Positions 43,196 through 55,061 of a DNA stretch of 64,000 nt are shown here, piece by piece (positions within the stretch are counted from its first letter, which is position 1; each line of letters begins with the position of its first letter). The notes beneath the pieces were generated by a model. It worked only from the letters and a program-made list of their open reading frames with translations. It searched no databases and had not been told where the DNA came from. The stretch spans positions 4,457,182 through 4,521,181 of the forward strand of contig NC_087384.1 in the NCBI RefSeq assembly GCF_963675165.1, in the 5' to 3' direction. Position numbers and translations under genes: made by a program. This stretch comes from Halichondria panicea (Eukaryota; Porifera; Demospongiae; Suberitida; Halichondriidae).

Positions 43196-44053
43196 CTAGA
43201 GAGTAGTGCCCGTGCTAGACAGGCTAGACAGTTCCGCAAACGTGTCTTGCATGGCGCTTTTCTCTGCTTTTGTGACGTACGCCGTAATGTAACCGGTGAG
43301 CGCCATGCTGGTCTCGGCTATGTACTGGACGTCAACGTTAGCTTTCCAAAGGTGCAGCAGCAAGGGATTGTAATCGTTGATTCTGGCTTCTTGGCCTTTT
43401 CTGGGAAGATCGTACACTCTCTGCCTAGCATTGGTTTTTTCCATGGCGTTTAAAGTGGCCGTGGCCGTCGCTATTCTGGGAAAGTTGAATCTACACCTTT
43501 TAATGTACTTTCCCTTACCCATGTGTCTAGGCCTAGAACAGTAGTTGTTGCACCGATGCATCTGATATTTCATGACCAAGGCGTACAGTTCCGGGTCAGT
43601 TTCTTTGTCTGGGATGTTACACGTGATTCTCTCCTGTATCCAGGCGAGAACCACGTGATCGGGGTCGACCCCCATCACGGGGGCTCCCTTTATCCAAAAC
43701 ATGACGTGGTAATGCGGTGCACCTCTGTTCTGAAACTCTTTTTTGATAAAAGAGCACACCACCTCGCCAAACAACTTGCCACGCATAATTACAATTTAGA
43801 ACATCGCGCGGAATTTGTGCGAGAACTGCTTGGACACCGAGGCGGGGTCTTCATTGCACATTTTAGAGATGTCTACTTTTGAGCCGGGATCGTAGTCGCC
43901 GAGTAGCTTAAGGAACTCCAAAATGTCTGGCGAGCTATATTCTGCACAGCTTAGCGTCATGAAAATGGTAGCTGGACCATTCTCCCTAACTAGAGCATTC
44001 AATTCACCGGCAGTTTTATGCCAGTACTGCTTGGTTCCACGCACACTACGCAT
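43196..44053 (-). pseudogene. Helitron Rep (HUH, two-tyrosine) domain, interrupted
   Basis: The frame 44053-43796 holds the first Rep motif (PATIFMTLSCAEYSS). After a frame change 43786-43196 gives RGAPHYHVMFWI, whose HYH is the metal-binding HUH motif, then CRFNFPR and GYITAYVTKAEKS, with the two tyrosines three residues apart followed by lysine. These are rolling-circle replication initiator features. The domain is split by one frameshift and followed by a stop. Confidence 0.85.
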
Positions 44054-45059
44054 GATTGTGGAGAGGTTTTCCTCTAGCTCGCCGTCTTTTTTTTTCTAGC
44101 TGTTTCAGCAGGTCTTTGACAGGGGAATGTCTGATCGTGGTGTTTTTAAGCACGTTGAAAATGCCCGCCTTGATCTTTCTCAAGAGTTTTTGGTGCGTGA
44201 GGTAGAACAGGTACTCGCTACTTTTTCTGTACCTAGAGTCTTTGTTGTTTAGACGCGACTTTACGTACTCGCTGAAACTCAGGTGCTCGTCGCGAGGGTG
44301 AAACTCGCCGAATCTACCTGTTGGGAAAAGGTTTGGGAAGCACATGACGTCTAAATGCTCCTGGCTACTTTTTAACGGATATTCGTCTACCTTGAGCATT
44401 TTAAACTGGTCTATGTCGGCAACGTTGGGTTTGAACGTGTCTAAACTACGTACCGTGTAAGCTTGTATGCCGGCCGCGTATCCCGACTTGTCGGTCACCT
44501 TTTCGAGCATGGTACTGGTTGCACTGTTTGCAACCTCTATGACTACGTCCTCCATGGACTGTTCTACTTTTCCCGGTTGCACGTCTACGTACAACCAGTT
44601 GATTTCTTTGAGTTTTGTCAAAGCTCCTTCGATTTTGTTTATGTCGACGAACTTCCACCAAAGAACGTTTTTCTTTGTGGGAACCCCGTCGACTTTAACG
44701 TACAGCTGCAGTTTAGGTAGTCCGCATTCGTTCAGAGCTAGCGTTTCAGCCGTGTTTGCCATGGGCAATGGCAGAATGAACATGTTACCGCGGCACGCTT
44801 TGAGACAATTGTACGAAGGAACTTTCTTCGAATACGGATGCAACCTGATGACAGTTTGAAACGTTTTCGCTAGTTGAATCAATTGCAAGCTAAAGGCGTC
44901 GAGCCACTTCAGCTCGTCTGGCAGGGGTGCCGTTTCTAGACCGTTCACTACGGCCCTAGGTGGAATCCGACTAGAAAAACATTTGCAATATGAAAAATTG
45001 CTAGGATTGGCCAGGGGGACCACAAAAAAGCGTGGAAACAAGAAATCCGACGAGAGCAT
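44046..45059 (-). pseudogene. Helitron N-terminal (Helitron_like_N) region
   Basis: 337 residues open on the minus strand, with HLDVMCFPNLFPTGRFGE and YVKSRLNNKDSRYRKSSEYLFYL, typical of the region just before the Rep domain. It overlaps the next frame by a few bases, consistent with a frameshift at about 44090 in a T9 run (44087-44095). Its first about 30 codons lie inside an inverted repeat (44965-45079). Confidence 0.8.
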
Positions 45060-45512
45060 AACTCCAATCCGTTACGTCAATCACATGTACTGGTAGTTTT
45101 CCATGTTTTCCCGGCCAATATAATATAAATATGCAATTTTTACTGGTGGGTGATGACCAATCCTTTTATTATACATCCATTTTGGAATGTGCGGGCATAT
45201 AATTATGATGATTTGTGATGAATTGATGTTCCTAATACATGCAGTGTTGAACACAGGTACACACATGCAGTCCATCCATGCGTAGTAACATGCACGGACC
45301 GTACTGGTGACCTACATGGAATGATGTGGTGGATGGAAGCTGGTAGATGGATCTGGAACATAGTCTATATACTATGTATTGTACATGTTCATGACGTTGT
45401 AACGGATTGGAGTTATGCTCTCGTCGGATTTCTTGTTTCCACGCTTTTTTGTGGTTCCCCTGGCCAATCCTAGCAATTTTTCACATTGCAAATGTTTTTC
45501 TAGTCGGATCAG
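44965..45512. repeat. Inverted repeat at the start of the Helitron frame
   Basis: About 110 bases at 44965-45079 (CCGACTAGAAAAACATTTGC ... CCAATCCGTTAC) recur in inverted orientation at 45402-45508, with about 320 bases between. Identity is very high. The left arm encodes the N-terminus of the Helitron frame, and the right arm repeats it on the plus strand (45415 onward). The spacer is AT-rich and has no gene. Confidence 0.85.
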
Positions 45513-46651
45513 TGGCGTAGGCAGAGGGGGGGCTGAGGGGCTAGAGCCCCCCCCTTTTGTGCTTTATCAACTTCTACTCAACTGCGATCTGTCCATGTAT
45601 TCTGCACTGTACTGCAATGCGTATAGTTACTAGAATGCCGGATGTCATTGAATGGAAATGTGGGCAGGGCCATCTAATGCGCATGCTGACTGCTGAGCAA
45701 AAGCATAGATAGTAGAGGAAGGGGATTGGAAACACAGGCAATTAACACTATTTCACACGGACCGTCCTCAATTATAGCCGCGACCATGGATGCAGCTTAA
45801 AGTGCTGAGCTTGCAATAAACTTTTTGTGCACTAATGGCAGTTTATGATCATGCATAGACAACAATGAACAATCAACAAAAGGTATAAGCATGATCTAAA
45901 CATAATTATACATAAATTATCAATGTTCTTCCAGTGATTTCTCAGTCCAAGTTCTTGCCACACATCGACACTGCGGTGACAAAATCAGAGCACGAATAGT
46001 GATTTTCAAAATCTAATGGATTGGAAGCAATAATATGGACATTGATCTTTAATATTGCCGAGTCTCGAATATAAACTCAACTTAGTTATGGAGATGCTAC
46101 CCCGCAAAGATGGCTAGTGGAAATCAACAAATCGGTCAATAACTCAAAAAGTATGATATCCCCACTTTCAATATATAGCTGAAGCAATAAAGTACCATCA
46201 TGTACTACTACTGTGACCATTCATTTACAATAGATGCAATTCATAAGTCAGTTCTTACCCCACAAATAAAAAGAAGAAGCTAAGTGTTGTAAAATCTTCA
46301 AATTTTGTGTGCTACCAAGAGTGAACATGACTTCTAGCTAGATAATAATGTTTCATTTTGTACCTAGCCATGCCTCAAGACAAATTTTAGGGCTATTCAT
46401 ACATTTACTTACCTAGTATCCTCTCATTTGCTTCTTTTCAAAAGCTTCTCTTGACCTCAAAACCAGTAAAATCACACCTCAAGGTGTCATAGGTTGCCAC
46501 GCGCACGGTCCCAGAGGCCTTACGTTGCAAGCATAAGCTCACGTGATCCCGTTTCCAATCCCCTTCCTCTACTATATATCTATGGCAAAAGTGATGCCCT
46601 GCTCAACTGATTTGAGCCCTGCCCTTCCCAAAATCCTGGCTACGCCACTGC
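45510..46651. mobile_element. Long-TIR hAT-like non-autonomous element
   Basis: It starts CAGTGGCGTAGGCAG and ends CTGGCTACGCCACTG, the terminus commonly seen in hAT-type MITEs. Further in, GATAGTAGAGGAAGGGGATT (45708) has its complement at 46556, so the inverted arms are over 200 bases. The interior has no transposase frame. I could not find a convincing 8-base target duplication. Confidence 0.6.
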
Positions 46652-46659
46652 AGATTCCC

Positions 46660-47566
46660 TTTCTTTTTCAATGCAAGTGGAACGTCAAGAGGCAGTACAG
46701 AAGTCCAAGAAGAGAAGACAGGACTAATCAGATATCTTCTAGAATATCTCTGGATTGATAATTATAGTAATGAGTAATATTGCTTGATATGTTGAATTTG
46801 TGAATCAGTATTAAGTCTTTCTGGAAGCTCTTGTTTGAGATCTTCGCTTCTAAACATCTGCATTTATTATGGACGCAGTACTGCTGTGCACAGTATTAAT
46901 TTCTAGTGTCATTATATCATTATATCACTGTATTTTTAGCCAACTGTGATGAACTGAAGATTTTACAGTACATAGCTGATACTTACCAGTTTCCGGTCAC
47001 GCCCAGATACAATCAATACCAGGCCGAGGAGGCGACCTAGCGTTCAATTAGAGACGGATTGGCCTGGGATCGAGGCTAGTGCATAACCAGCTTTTCTAAA
47101 AGCTACCACTATGCAAAAATTCACCACAATTATGACGTCAGTTCTGGACACGTGATAGTAATAGTAGCTGGATGATGGGCTTATAATCGAGTGAAAATAC
47201 CCTCGTGCAAGAACTTCGAGGCAAAAGAGGGGATGGGCGTTTATTCAAGATGGGCTTATTTTCGCGACGGTACGGTATAGCTACAGCTAGCTCATGTTTG
47301 GATCCTTCGCAGCCAGGTAGCTAGGTATGGTGCAACATTAAATTAGCCTTCTTACTTCTTTTCACATTCCTTTTATGCCATAATTATGGAGTGTTACCGC
47401 TGACTAAACACATAGTCAAATCTGATTGGCGTATTCTTTTGATCTCATGAATTGCGAAATGATTAGGTACAATTCACAATAGCAATAGGGTTTGTACAGT
47501 CTCAAATGATAACTACGCATTCAAAATCTGATATACGGTATCTTGTATTTTGTTTTGATTCTTTAG
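46660..47566. other. Spacer before A2, no signal-peptide exon found
   Basis: A degenerate TAGCCTCG-family piece lies at about 47018-47080 (CCAGGCCGAGGAGGCGACC ... GGCCTGGGATCGAGGCTA). From about 47287 (AGCTAGCTCATGTTTGGATC) the sequence is nearly identical to 62853 onward upstream of A3. The exon 1 that A3 has is missing here, so the duplication or rearrangement edge lies near 47280. Confidence 0.6.
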
Positions 47567-49176
47567 CCCAGTTTAAGGTACCACCAGTGTCGGTGGTGCA
47601 GGCCGAAGGTGTGGACGCAGTCTGTATCTTGGTGCTGTAAACCACAGTTGGGGAATCAATGGAACCTTTCCAGCAGAAGGCAAGTACCCAACTGACGTTA
47701 CTCGTACCCAAGCATCTGGTAATACCCCAGCAACACTGACCATCCCAGCCACAGCACATTACAACAATACTGTGGTGCTGTGTAGAGTTGAAGGAGGGCT
47801 CAGGCTGACCGAGAATGCTACCTTGACGATATTTGGTAAGTCCCTTGTGCATATACACCATGCCACTCACCATTATCTATGTTGTTATTTACAGCAATTT
47901 CTGCTAAAACAAGTATATAATGATACGGATATTATCATTTTGTCATGGGCTTACGTTTACTACCAACCTCACGTACTGTGTGAACTTCAACAAAATGACA
48001 ATTGTCTGCAATAAGACACTTCCTCCAGTGTGTGGACTTACAGAGACGCAGTACACTTTACATATCCCAACCACAATCGGTATGACAATTTTTTTTCACG
48101 GTGACTCCTGTTGATGGAGGGAATCAGATGAAAGGAACAGCTATAGTGAACCAGTTGCTGGATCATTTACATCAGCTAGAGGTGACTAGTGTACATGTAT
48201 ACTTATACTGATCATGGTTCTTGTTTTGTGGTTTATAAGTGCTTCTCTACAGGTGTAAGAACAGTTGTCAGCCAAGAAGAAGACTCAGATAAAAAATGTG
48301 TGATGTTTGAAGCAATGGTAATAATCACTATAATTATTGTATATCAATGGTCTAATTGTTATTTTTTCAGGTCCCTGAATGTACACTGTTTACTTTGTAT
48401 CGAGTGGAATTTGGATCACTACTAGTAGGATTCTAAGAGTGGTGCTCTTAACGCATCTGGAAATGTTTCAATCACCTTCTCACTTCCTACTGACATTCTA
48501 ACAAATATCTCTGTGCTGTGCTGCTAATGGAATTGACCTGATGTTTGAAAGTTTATTAAGTGAGTAAATCTCTGTTTCACTTTACACGGAGTCATATAAT
48601 ATTCTTCAGGTACTAGTGATATTCAAAGACTTCTACCTGAGACTGATTGTTCCGAAAGCATCAGTGTTTGTGCATGGTCGTATTGAATATGCTGTGGATT
48701 CTTTTTCTCTTGGGGCTCTAATGTATTTAGTTCCCATCACAAGTTATCATGCACAAGTGAGTCCAGCAGCATTATGTTGGCTGTGCCAAGGAGTACGGGT
48801 GATAGTTTCAGTATCAGTCACATACCTCCTGGAAGATACAGTCTCCTTGCTTTTGACCTGGAGAACAACCGTCTGCCAAGAATGCCACTCTCTCTAGCAT
48901 CTACAAGTGAAATACTGGAAGTGAGTACGTCACGAGGTAAGTGTGTAATGGTGCGATGTGTAGCAATTAACACTGTGAGTACTAGCTGCATATGCATGTA
49001 TACCCATTGGTAGAACTCCGGCCCGTTAGAAAGAGCCATACAATTGACAAATGCTGAACATCAATTTTTTTATACACAGCAAACATGTATAATATGGCTC
49101 ATTACACAAACATACGTATATGTATAGTCATGTAATAATAATAAGAGGAACTGCACTGCTCTTGTTAGGCCGTAAC

Positions 49177-50256
49177 TAGCCTCGATCCCAGGCCGAGTTT
49201 TCGCTTTTATAACGGTTAGGCGAACAACTAGGCCTGGTACTAGTTGTCTGCGCATGCGTCAAATTTTCATTGTATTTGTGGTCGGCAAAAATATTTAATA
49301 AATCAATAATCGAAATTTGTACACAGAAAATGTACAGAGTGAGTACACAAAAGATGCACATAGGGAGCTGCTTCACAAGGGCCTGGGGAGTTGCCAGTTG
49401 TGCTGCAGCACGATTACAGTGACCCAGGGCAACTTCAAGATGATTGAATGCCTTCAAATTACGTTTCAAAACGATTTAGCAGGCTGCTGGACTTCTCTGA
49501 TTCTAGGCCCCAACTCGTAACTCAGTTAAACTTTGCTTGAGAAAACGTAGATTCTCTTGATGCCTCTGAGCTACCCAGCAACGCTCGAACGAGCAGGTCA
49601 TACTCCAGTCCTGTAAGTATAGGACAATATTAAAAGAAACCAAACACGGTTAAACCCTTACCTCAAACTGTCCAGTCTCGTCCGTTAGTATAGCCAAGAG
49701 GAACAATGTTGGGATAGCTGGATAGTAGCCATTGCTCTGTGTACAGAGAAGTAGACATTCAAAATACGTGTAGATCTAATTTCTCGTATTAAACAAGTTA
49801 TAGTGTCATTGTCGACGAGCTGATGATGGCAGCACCAAGTTCTCTAGCTCACACTCTTCACTTGATCCACCATATTAATGATGATACTATAGTCTACCTA
49901 GATCTTTAATACCAAACATAAACAAGACTTGATAGCATAGCCCACACAAAAATATCTGACCTTAACAAGCTTGACAAAGCTTTATACCTCTTCCCTTGTT
50001 GTTCAGTCTTCAGAATAATGTTTTCTAAGCTTCAGAGAAGAGAGAAGCTTCAGCTAAGAGCCATTCCAATAATGATAAAACGGGAACTGACTTTTAGTAC
50101 ACGATAGTACACGAATATAAATGTCACGAAAGTGAACGAGAATATCCATTCGTCAGAATCTGACGAACGATTGACGCATGCGCAGACAACTAGTACCAGG
50201 CCTAGTTGTTCGCCTACTCGTTATAAAAGCGAAAACTCGGCCTGGGATCGAGGCTA
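49177..50256. mobile_element. TAGCCTCG element, 1,080 bases, 9-base duplication
   Basis: The ends are TAGCCTCGATCCCAGGCC and the exact complement, with arms of about 85 bases (GTTTTCGCTTTTATAACG, CTAGGCCTGGTACTAG, TGCGCATGCGTCAA). GGCCGTAAC flanks it on both sides (49168-49176, 50257-50265). The A1 copy (about 23602-23614) shows the empty site TTAGGCCGTAACATG. It has no long reading frame. The 9-base duplication and long arms suggest a Mutator-like non-autonomous element. Confidence 0.92.
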
Positions 50257-52109
50257 GGCCGTAACATGTAACATCTGTTGGCTATTGTCATGTAGGATCA
50301 TAGTGATAGTTTATGCTGCACATCATATGGTTTTGTGTATGTGTATGTACGTGGCTAACAGTCGACCATTGTACATGTGTGTATTTCTAGGAACTGCTGC
50401 TCCCCTGCCCAATAGTGTAGGAATCACTGCCGTTAAGTTACTCAGTGGAGATGTTGAAGTGCACTGCTCTATACCTGTAACGAACTGCTTAGAATTGGTG
50501 TTGGTTCGTTCAATCAACTCTCCAGAACAATTATATGTCCGGCTCATCAACTCTACTGATGAAAGAAGAACTGTTTTCTCTGTTGATCTCATTGGTATAA
50601 CGCCACAGCCTTTGTAGCAATGCTCACTTGGGAGAAAATGACTCTATATTTGACAGTCAATTTTCCCTCATCACCCAACTAGAAACATATCCTAACTGGA
50701 AACATCGGTTAGGTTGTTTCAGTCAGATTATTTGTTACGATGTAGGAGTAGTATTATAGTTGTTGACAATGCCTTGATAAGATTGTTAATTAGCCTAGTT
50801 TATTCAAAACAATTATTCATCTTAAAATATTCCCACCTGCAGCTGTCTCAACCATGCCAATCATTTCGGCTCCTCAGACACAACCCACTGCAGTATAGTA
50901 GCAGGTCAGTCAAAACCAACCATCAACTACGGCTCTAAATGGCCAATAATTGGTATACTAACTGCATGGGTCTACTAGCTGTCTTGCATGTACATGCACT
51001 TCTATGTATGAAAAAGGATTTTTGCTTTCTTGTTGCATGCACTGTGATTACTACACTGGTGGTGGTGTCCATTTCTTTAGTTCTTCTGGTTCTAGTCGTA
51101 ATAAAGAGGACTAAACGAGGCAGAAAAGTATTAAATTCCAGCTGCCGTCACATGAAAAGGTACACCCATTTTACACTAGTTGTAATTATGCATGCATAAT
51201 TATAATTTATAGTGAAATTTTGAGCATGTTTTCAACTTTTTATTTTTATTGTATCTTTCATACTGTGGGCACACATACTGTATTCATTTCAGTACTAGTC
51301 ACTTCAGTGGATACAGCAATGCATCCTCAGTACAGGAAAGTATATATAACCATGTATATAACGTCTAGTGAAAGACTTACATTACTTAACAGAATATCTT
51401 TGGGTAGGAATGTCAGAGTTGTGGTAGAAAGTATACAAACATACTCTTATCATGCACAATTTCAGGATAATTAAACTGTGTTGTCTACAGAATGAAGGTG
51501 TTGAATTGACGTCTGTTGTTGTACTCCACGATGTTTGCAAGGATAACAACTACAACATACGTAGCTGACAGCGGTATTGCCTTGTCATCAACTTACAATG
51601 TAATCCGTGAAGAGAACTTACATGACAGAGGTAAATCATCGTATGATGTAATCCTCACTGAGGACCTTTCCGATATCGGTAGTGGAGTGTATGACGTAGC
51701 ACGTAAGGAGAACATGAATGACTCAGCAGACGCCACACGAACTCTTTACGTTGTGGTCAGTAGCGAGTACTTACCGCCACCTGGCTACGAATCAGTCACA
51801 GCTAAAACGTCACCCATTTCACTATATTACCCCCTCCTATGATCCGAGAGAGCAGTGAAGCTCCGTCTCTTCCTGCTCCATACAACTCCGGAGTGGATAC
51901 TCTTTTAGAGAGTGTCGTTAACAGGTCGGTTCAGAATGAAGTTGTGGTAACAAAGGACGAATCAAGGCAAGGAGATGTATTTTCAAATGAGAAATGTGCA
52001 AATAAGACAAAAGACGATACTGATGATGACGGACAAGAGGAAAAGGTCATTGTTGAGGTGAGCAGATAATTATCACGAATTTGCACATTATTTTGATTGT
52101 GTCAGTGTC

Positions 52110-52826
52110 TAGCCTCGATTCCAGGCCGCGAAGAGAAAGGCGGCCTGGTATACCTTGTATGCACATGCGCGAAATAATTGACAGCAATTTCATCATACAA
52201 ACCGGACAAAGTTACAATATGTAACCATGGCAGCTTTCAGAGACACTAATTAAATAATTATGCTGCAGCAGTGTTACTTCTTCTAGCTCTGTTTATCAAT
52301 GAGACAGTTCAAGAAAGCCTCCCAGACAGCTAGAGCTGCCAGCTAGGAAGAGTGGTGGACTCTTTAATACATCAGTATATATAGATCTTGAGTGAATAAC
52401 TTCCTGAGTGTCGAGTTAAAGCTCTTTCAGGAGTGATCATTAGCTTCTTTATCTTCAGCAATGACTTCTTGTCGAACATAAAGGCAAAATTTGGTAGCAG
52501 AAGACTTGCCTGGTCCATATTACCACAGCCTCATCAGGGGACCCATAGGAACACATCATGCCTTTCCTATAACATCTGTAGCCTTACAGTGTAGAGTGTC
52601 GTTAAGTAGAGACTTGGCTTGATACAATAAAGGGCAAAAGTTAGTCGTCTTTGCACAATACTTCTAAATAAGTTCTATGTAACGGACTGTAACTTCAGAA
52701 TACAAATAGTATACGGTTGACAGTATCCACAAATACACGGATTACCCCCTTTTTGGGGTAATGTACACGCATGCGCATACAAGGTATACCAGGCCACCTT
52801 TTTCTTCACGGCTGGAATCGAGGCTA
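52110..52826. mobile_element. TAGCCTCG element, 717 bases, 9-base duplication
   Basis: TAGCCTCGATTCCAGGCC at the left and GGCTGGAATCGAGGCTA at the right, with inner arms GGTATACCTTGTATGC / GCATACAAGGTATACC. GTCAGTGTC stands on both sides (52101-52109, 52827-52835). A1 near 25432 has a single GTCAGTATCACGAG, the empty site. It contains no transposase. Confidence 0.9.
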
Positions 52827-52974
52827 GTCAGTGTCACGAGTTTTCCCCTTGTACATGTATGTATGTACGGAAAAATATATGGATAATTAGTTCTCTTGCA
52901 ACTTACAGTCCATTTGCCCAGTATCCAGACACAAGGTTCATTATAGCCGGCTAATGATTCCCTCACTCCCATAG

Positions 52975-53098
52975 CACCTGTATGTGATGGTCAAAGCAGA
53001 GCCAGGTGCCAACTCAGACGATCCCACGAGGGTCGTGTACGCTCAGGTGAACAAGAAGAAACAGAAGCTTGTCCGTCTTACTGGGTCAGCTGCAGCTG
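52975..53098 (+). CDS. A2 cytoplasmic exon with ITIM-like VVYAQV
   Basis: The paralogue of the A1 exon at 26640, with the same AG acceptor (CCCATAG) and GTGAGC donor. VVYAQV lies at 53032-53049, and the exon is open throughout. The gene around it is broken, so expression of this exon is doubtful. Confidence 0.6.
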
Positions 53099-53329
53099 GT
53101 GAGCACTACTATATTTATGTTTACCTCGTTAGTCTTCAGAAAACCACATATGTCACGCTGCCTGAGCACCCTCCTACTGATATTCCTATAGAAAAGACAC
53201 CACTAGTTAGGCTATGCAGAGGGTTAATTCTCTCATTGTTCATACACAGGTATTGCAGAGCCAATCAGCATGCTTCTGTGGATTCTTGTGACCGTATTCA
53301 GCCCACTGCAAGTACATAGCCCTAGCTGA

Positions 53330-55061
53330 ACAATTTGCATGTCATCATGATTGTAATCAAATTTTTCAACTTCCCCTCACTGGATGCAATAGTCCCTGTA
53401 AACCGTGTATTTTTTCCATAGCTATTGTTTCATAATTTTACTCGTTTGTGTGAATTTGCATTGCTTTCTTGTAAAATCAATAACGCTGATGCATTTTATA
53501 GGAATTAACGAGAAGATTTTTATGCTTATACTTTGTTACTATTATAAACAGGTACTAATTTAAAATTGTGTCCGCGCTAATAATAAAACCAGGAGTGCAC
53601 TCCTGATATAAGAGAGTATGCTAAGCAAGCTAGCCCTATCTATACATCTGACTCCAAAGTTTAATCGACATTCAAAGGGCAGATCATCAAAATCAAGCTG
53701 TTAGGACGCCTTACAACACACCTTCACTACAGCACTCATAATTTTATACATCTTTTGGCCAATAATTATTGTGCTAATAAATTTGCTGCAAATCCGCCAA
53801 AATTAGTACCCCCTAAAATTAAACTGAAAACGCTAAATTACTATACCCGTAATAGTAATCTTACTAAGTTAGGTATATGTACTATACAATTATACTATAT
53901 ATACCCACTGTACAATAATAACTAGTGTTGAAGCTTAAATTGGTGTGAAGTCCTTATAGTACACTCATTTAAATCCGCCAGGGCCTATTTTCAACTTCCC
54001 ACTCTCCCTCTCATCGTTCCCCCAACTTTTATAGCCTCCTTCTTTCACCCTCCCTCTTTCTCTCCCCCCCCCCACTCCTACCACCCTTATTTGTTCTCTC
54101 ATATAAGTGCATGCATTGCATGCCGTTATACATATAAAATTATATGCATTCTAAGTTTGACACAAACACTCTTTGAACTGAGTCTCCCTTCCCCCCCCCC
54201 CTCTCTCTCATCCATATATACTAGCATTTCCTTTCAGATTACATTTAAGAATATAATATTCATTCAACACGTCAAGATGTGCATGAATGAAGGTGTAAAC
54301 ATAATAAATTATAGATATATGGCCCACCAAAATAATTATTATAGTTAACCCTGACTTTTTTTAGGACACGTCAATTTGTCTATTCTAGTTACAAAAGTCA
54401 ATAAAAATTAATACTAATAATTAACTATTACATTGCTAGCCTCGTTCCCAGGCTGATTGTCTCCGCCAACTAGGGCCTGGGGACGAGGCTAAAGCATATG
54501 CATTGCAATGTCATGTGCAGATAAAATTAATGTTTCACACCGGTAGATGGCCCAAGTACGTACCAGCCATGCAGTGGATCCAAATGAAGTAATACATAGT
54601 TACATGCGCACGCGTATGATGGTAATGGAGAAAAGGGGCCGGGCCGGGCATGAGGTGGAACACAATGTAAGACATTAGACAGTGCGTGCCCCCCTGCTAT
54701 CTACAGCCCTGGAATAGTTAACTGTGCAGCAAAATCTTAACATCTTGAATGAAAGTTAACAACTTACATGTACAAATGTACAATGTTGCTTTATAATGAT
54801 ATTCATAAATTTTATGCTCAATTAGTCTAGATCTAATTAGATGAACTTTTGTGGCCGGCCATGCACATGATTTTGTGAATAGATATGATAGACTAGCTAT
54901 ATCTAGTTAACTCATTCTGCTCTCCCTCGAGCTCCGTTTCAAGCTACCTGTATACTAGGCTGTAGCCAGGTAATTAAATTGTGACTCTAACCAAAAAAGT
55001 GTTTTACATCTCGAGCTTTAATTTTTCTCCCACATTATTTTGTTACAGATAAAACAAAGTG
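53330..55061. other. A2-B2 spacer, reference without late insertions
   Basis: No gene here. It matches 28061-31672 in order but lacks most of its insertions. It keeps the TAGCCTCG remnant at 54437-54491 (also at 29546-29597). Pyrimidine-rich stretches lie near 54050-54210. Confidence 0.65.
54437..54491. mobile_element. Short TAGCCTCG element, old insertion
   Basis: TAGCCTCGTTCCCAGGC ... GCCTGGGGACGAGGCTA around CTCCGCCAACTAG. The paralogous place at 29546-29597 carries the same element with a damaged left end, so it predates the duplication. The flanking 9-mers no longer match. Confidence 0.7.

Larger units (their letters stand above)
47567..53329 (+). pseudogene. Type A Ig receptor, copy A2 (no death domain)
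   Basis: Recognisable exons: 47567-47835 (Ig, with a 10-base deletion giving a stop near 47638), 47895-48181 (FN3-like, stops at its start), 48253-48317, 48371-48559, 48610-48936 (14-base insertion TATCATGCACAAGT), 50391 onward, membrane exon near 50850-51160, tyrosine tail exon 51491-52057 (a 4-base ACGT insertion and a shift near 51838), ITIM-like exon 52975-53098 and terminal exon 53250-53329. Two TAGCCTCG elements interrupt introns. The death-domain exon of A1 is absent, yet the ITIM exon and last exon could still be joined in phase. Many independent lesions make it a pseudogene. Confidence 0.75.

Noticed and set aside
45502-46659. An 8-base target duplication for the hAT-like element
   Set aside because: The flanks AGTCGGAT and CAGATTCC do not match, so the assignment rests on the terminal sequence only.
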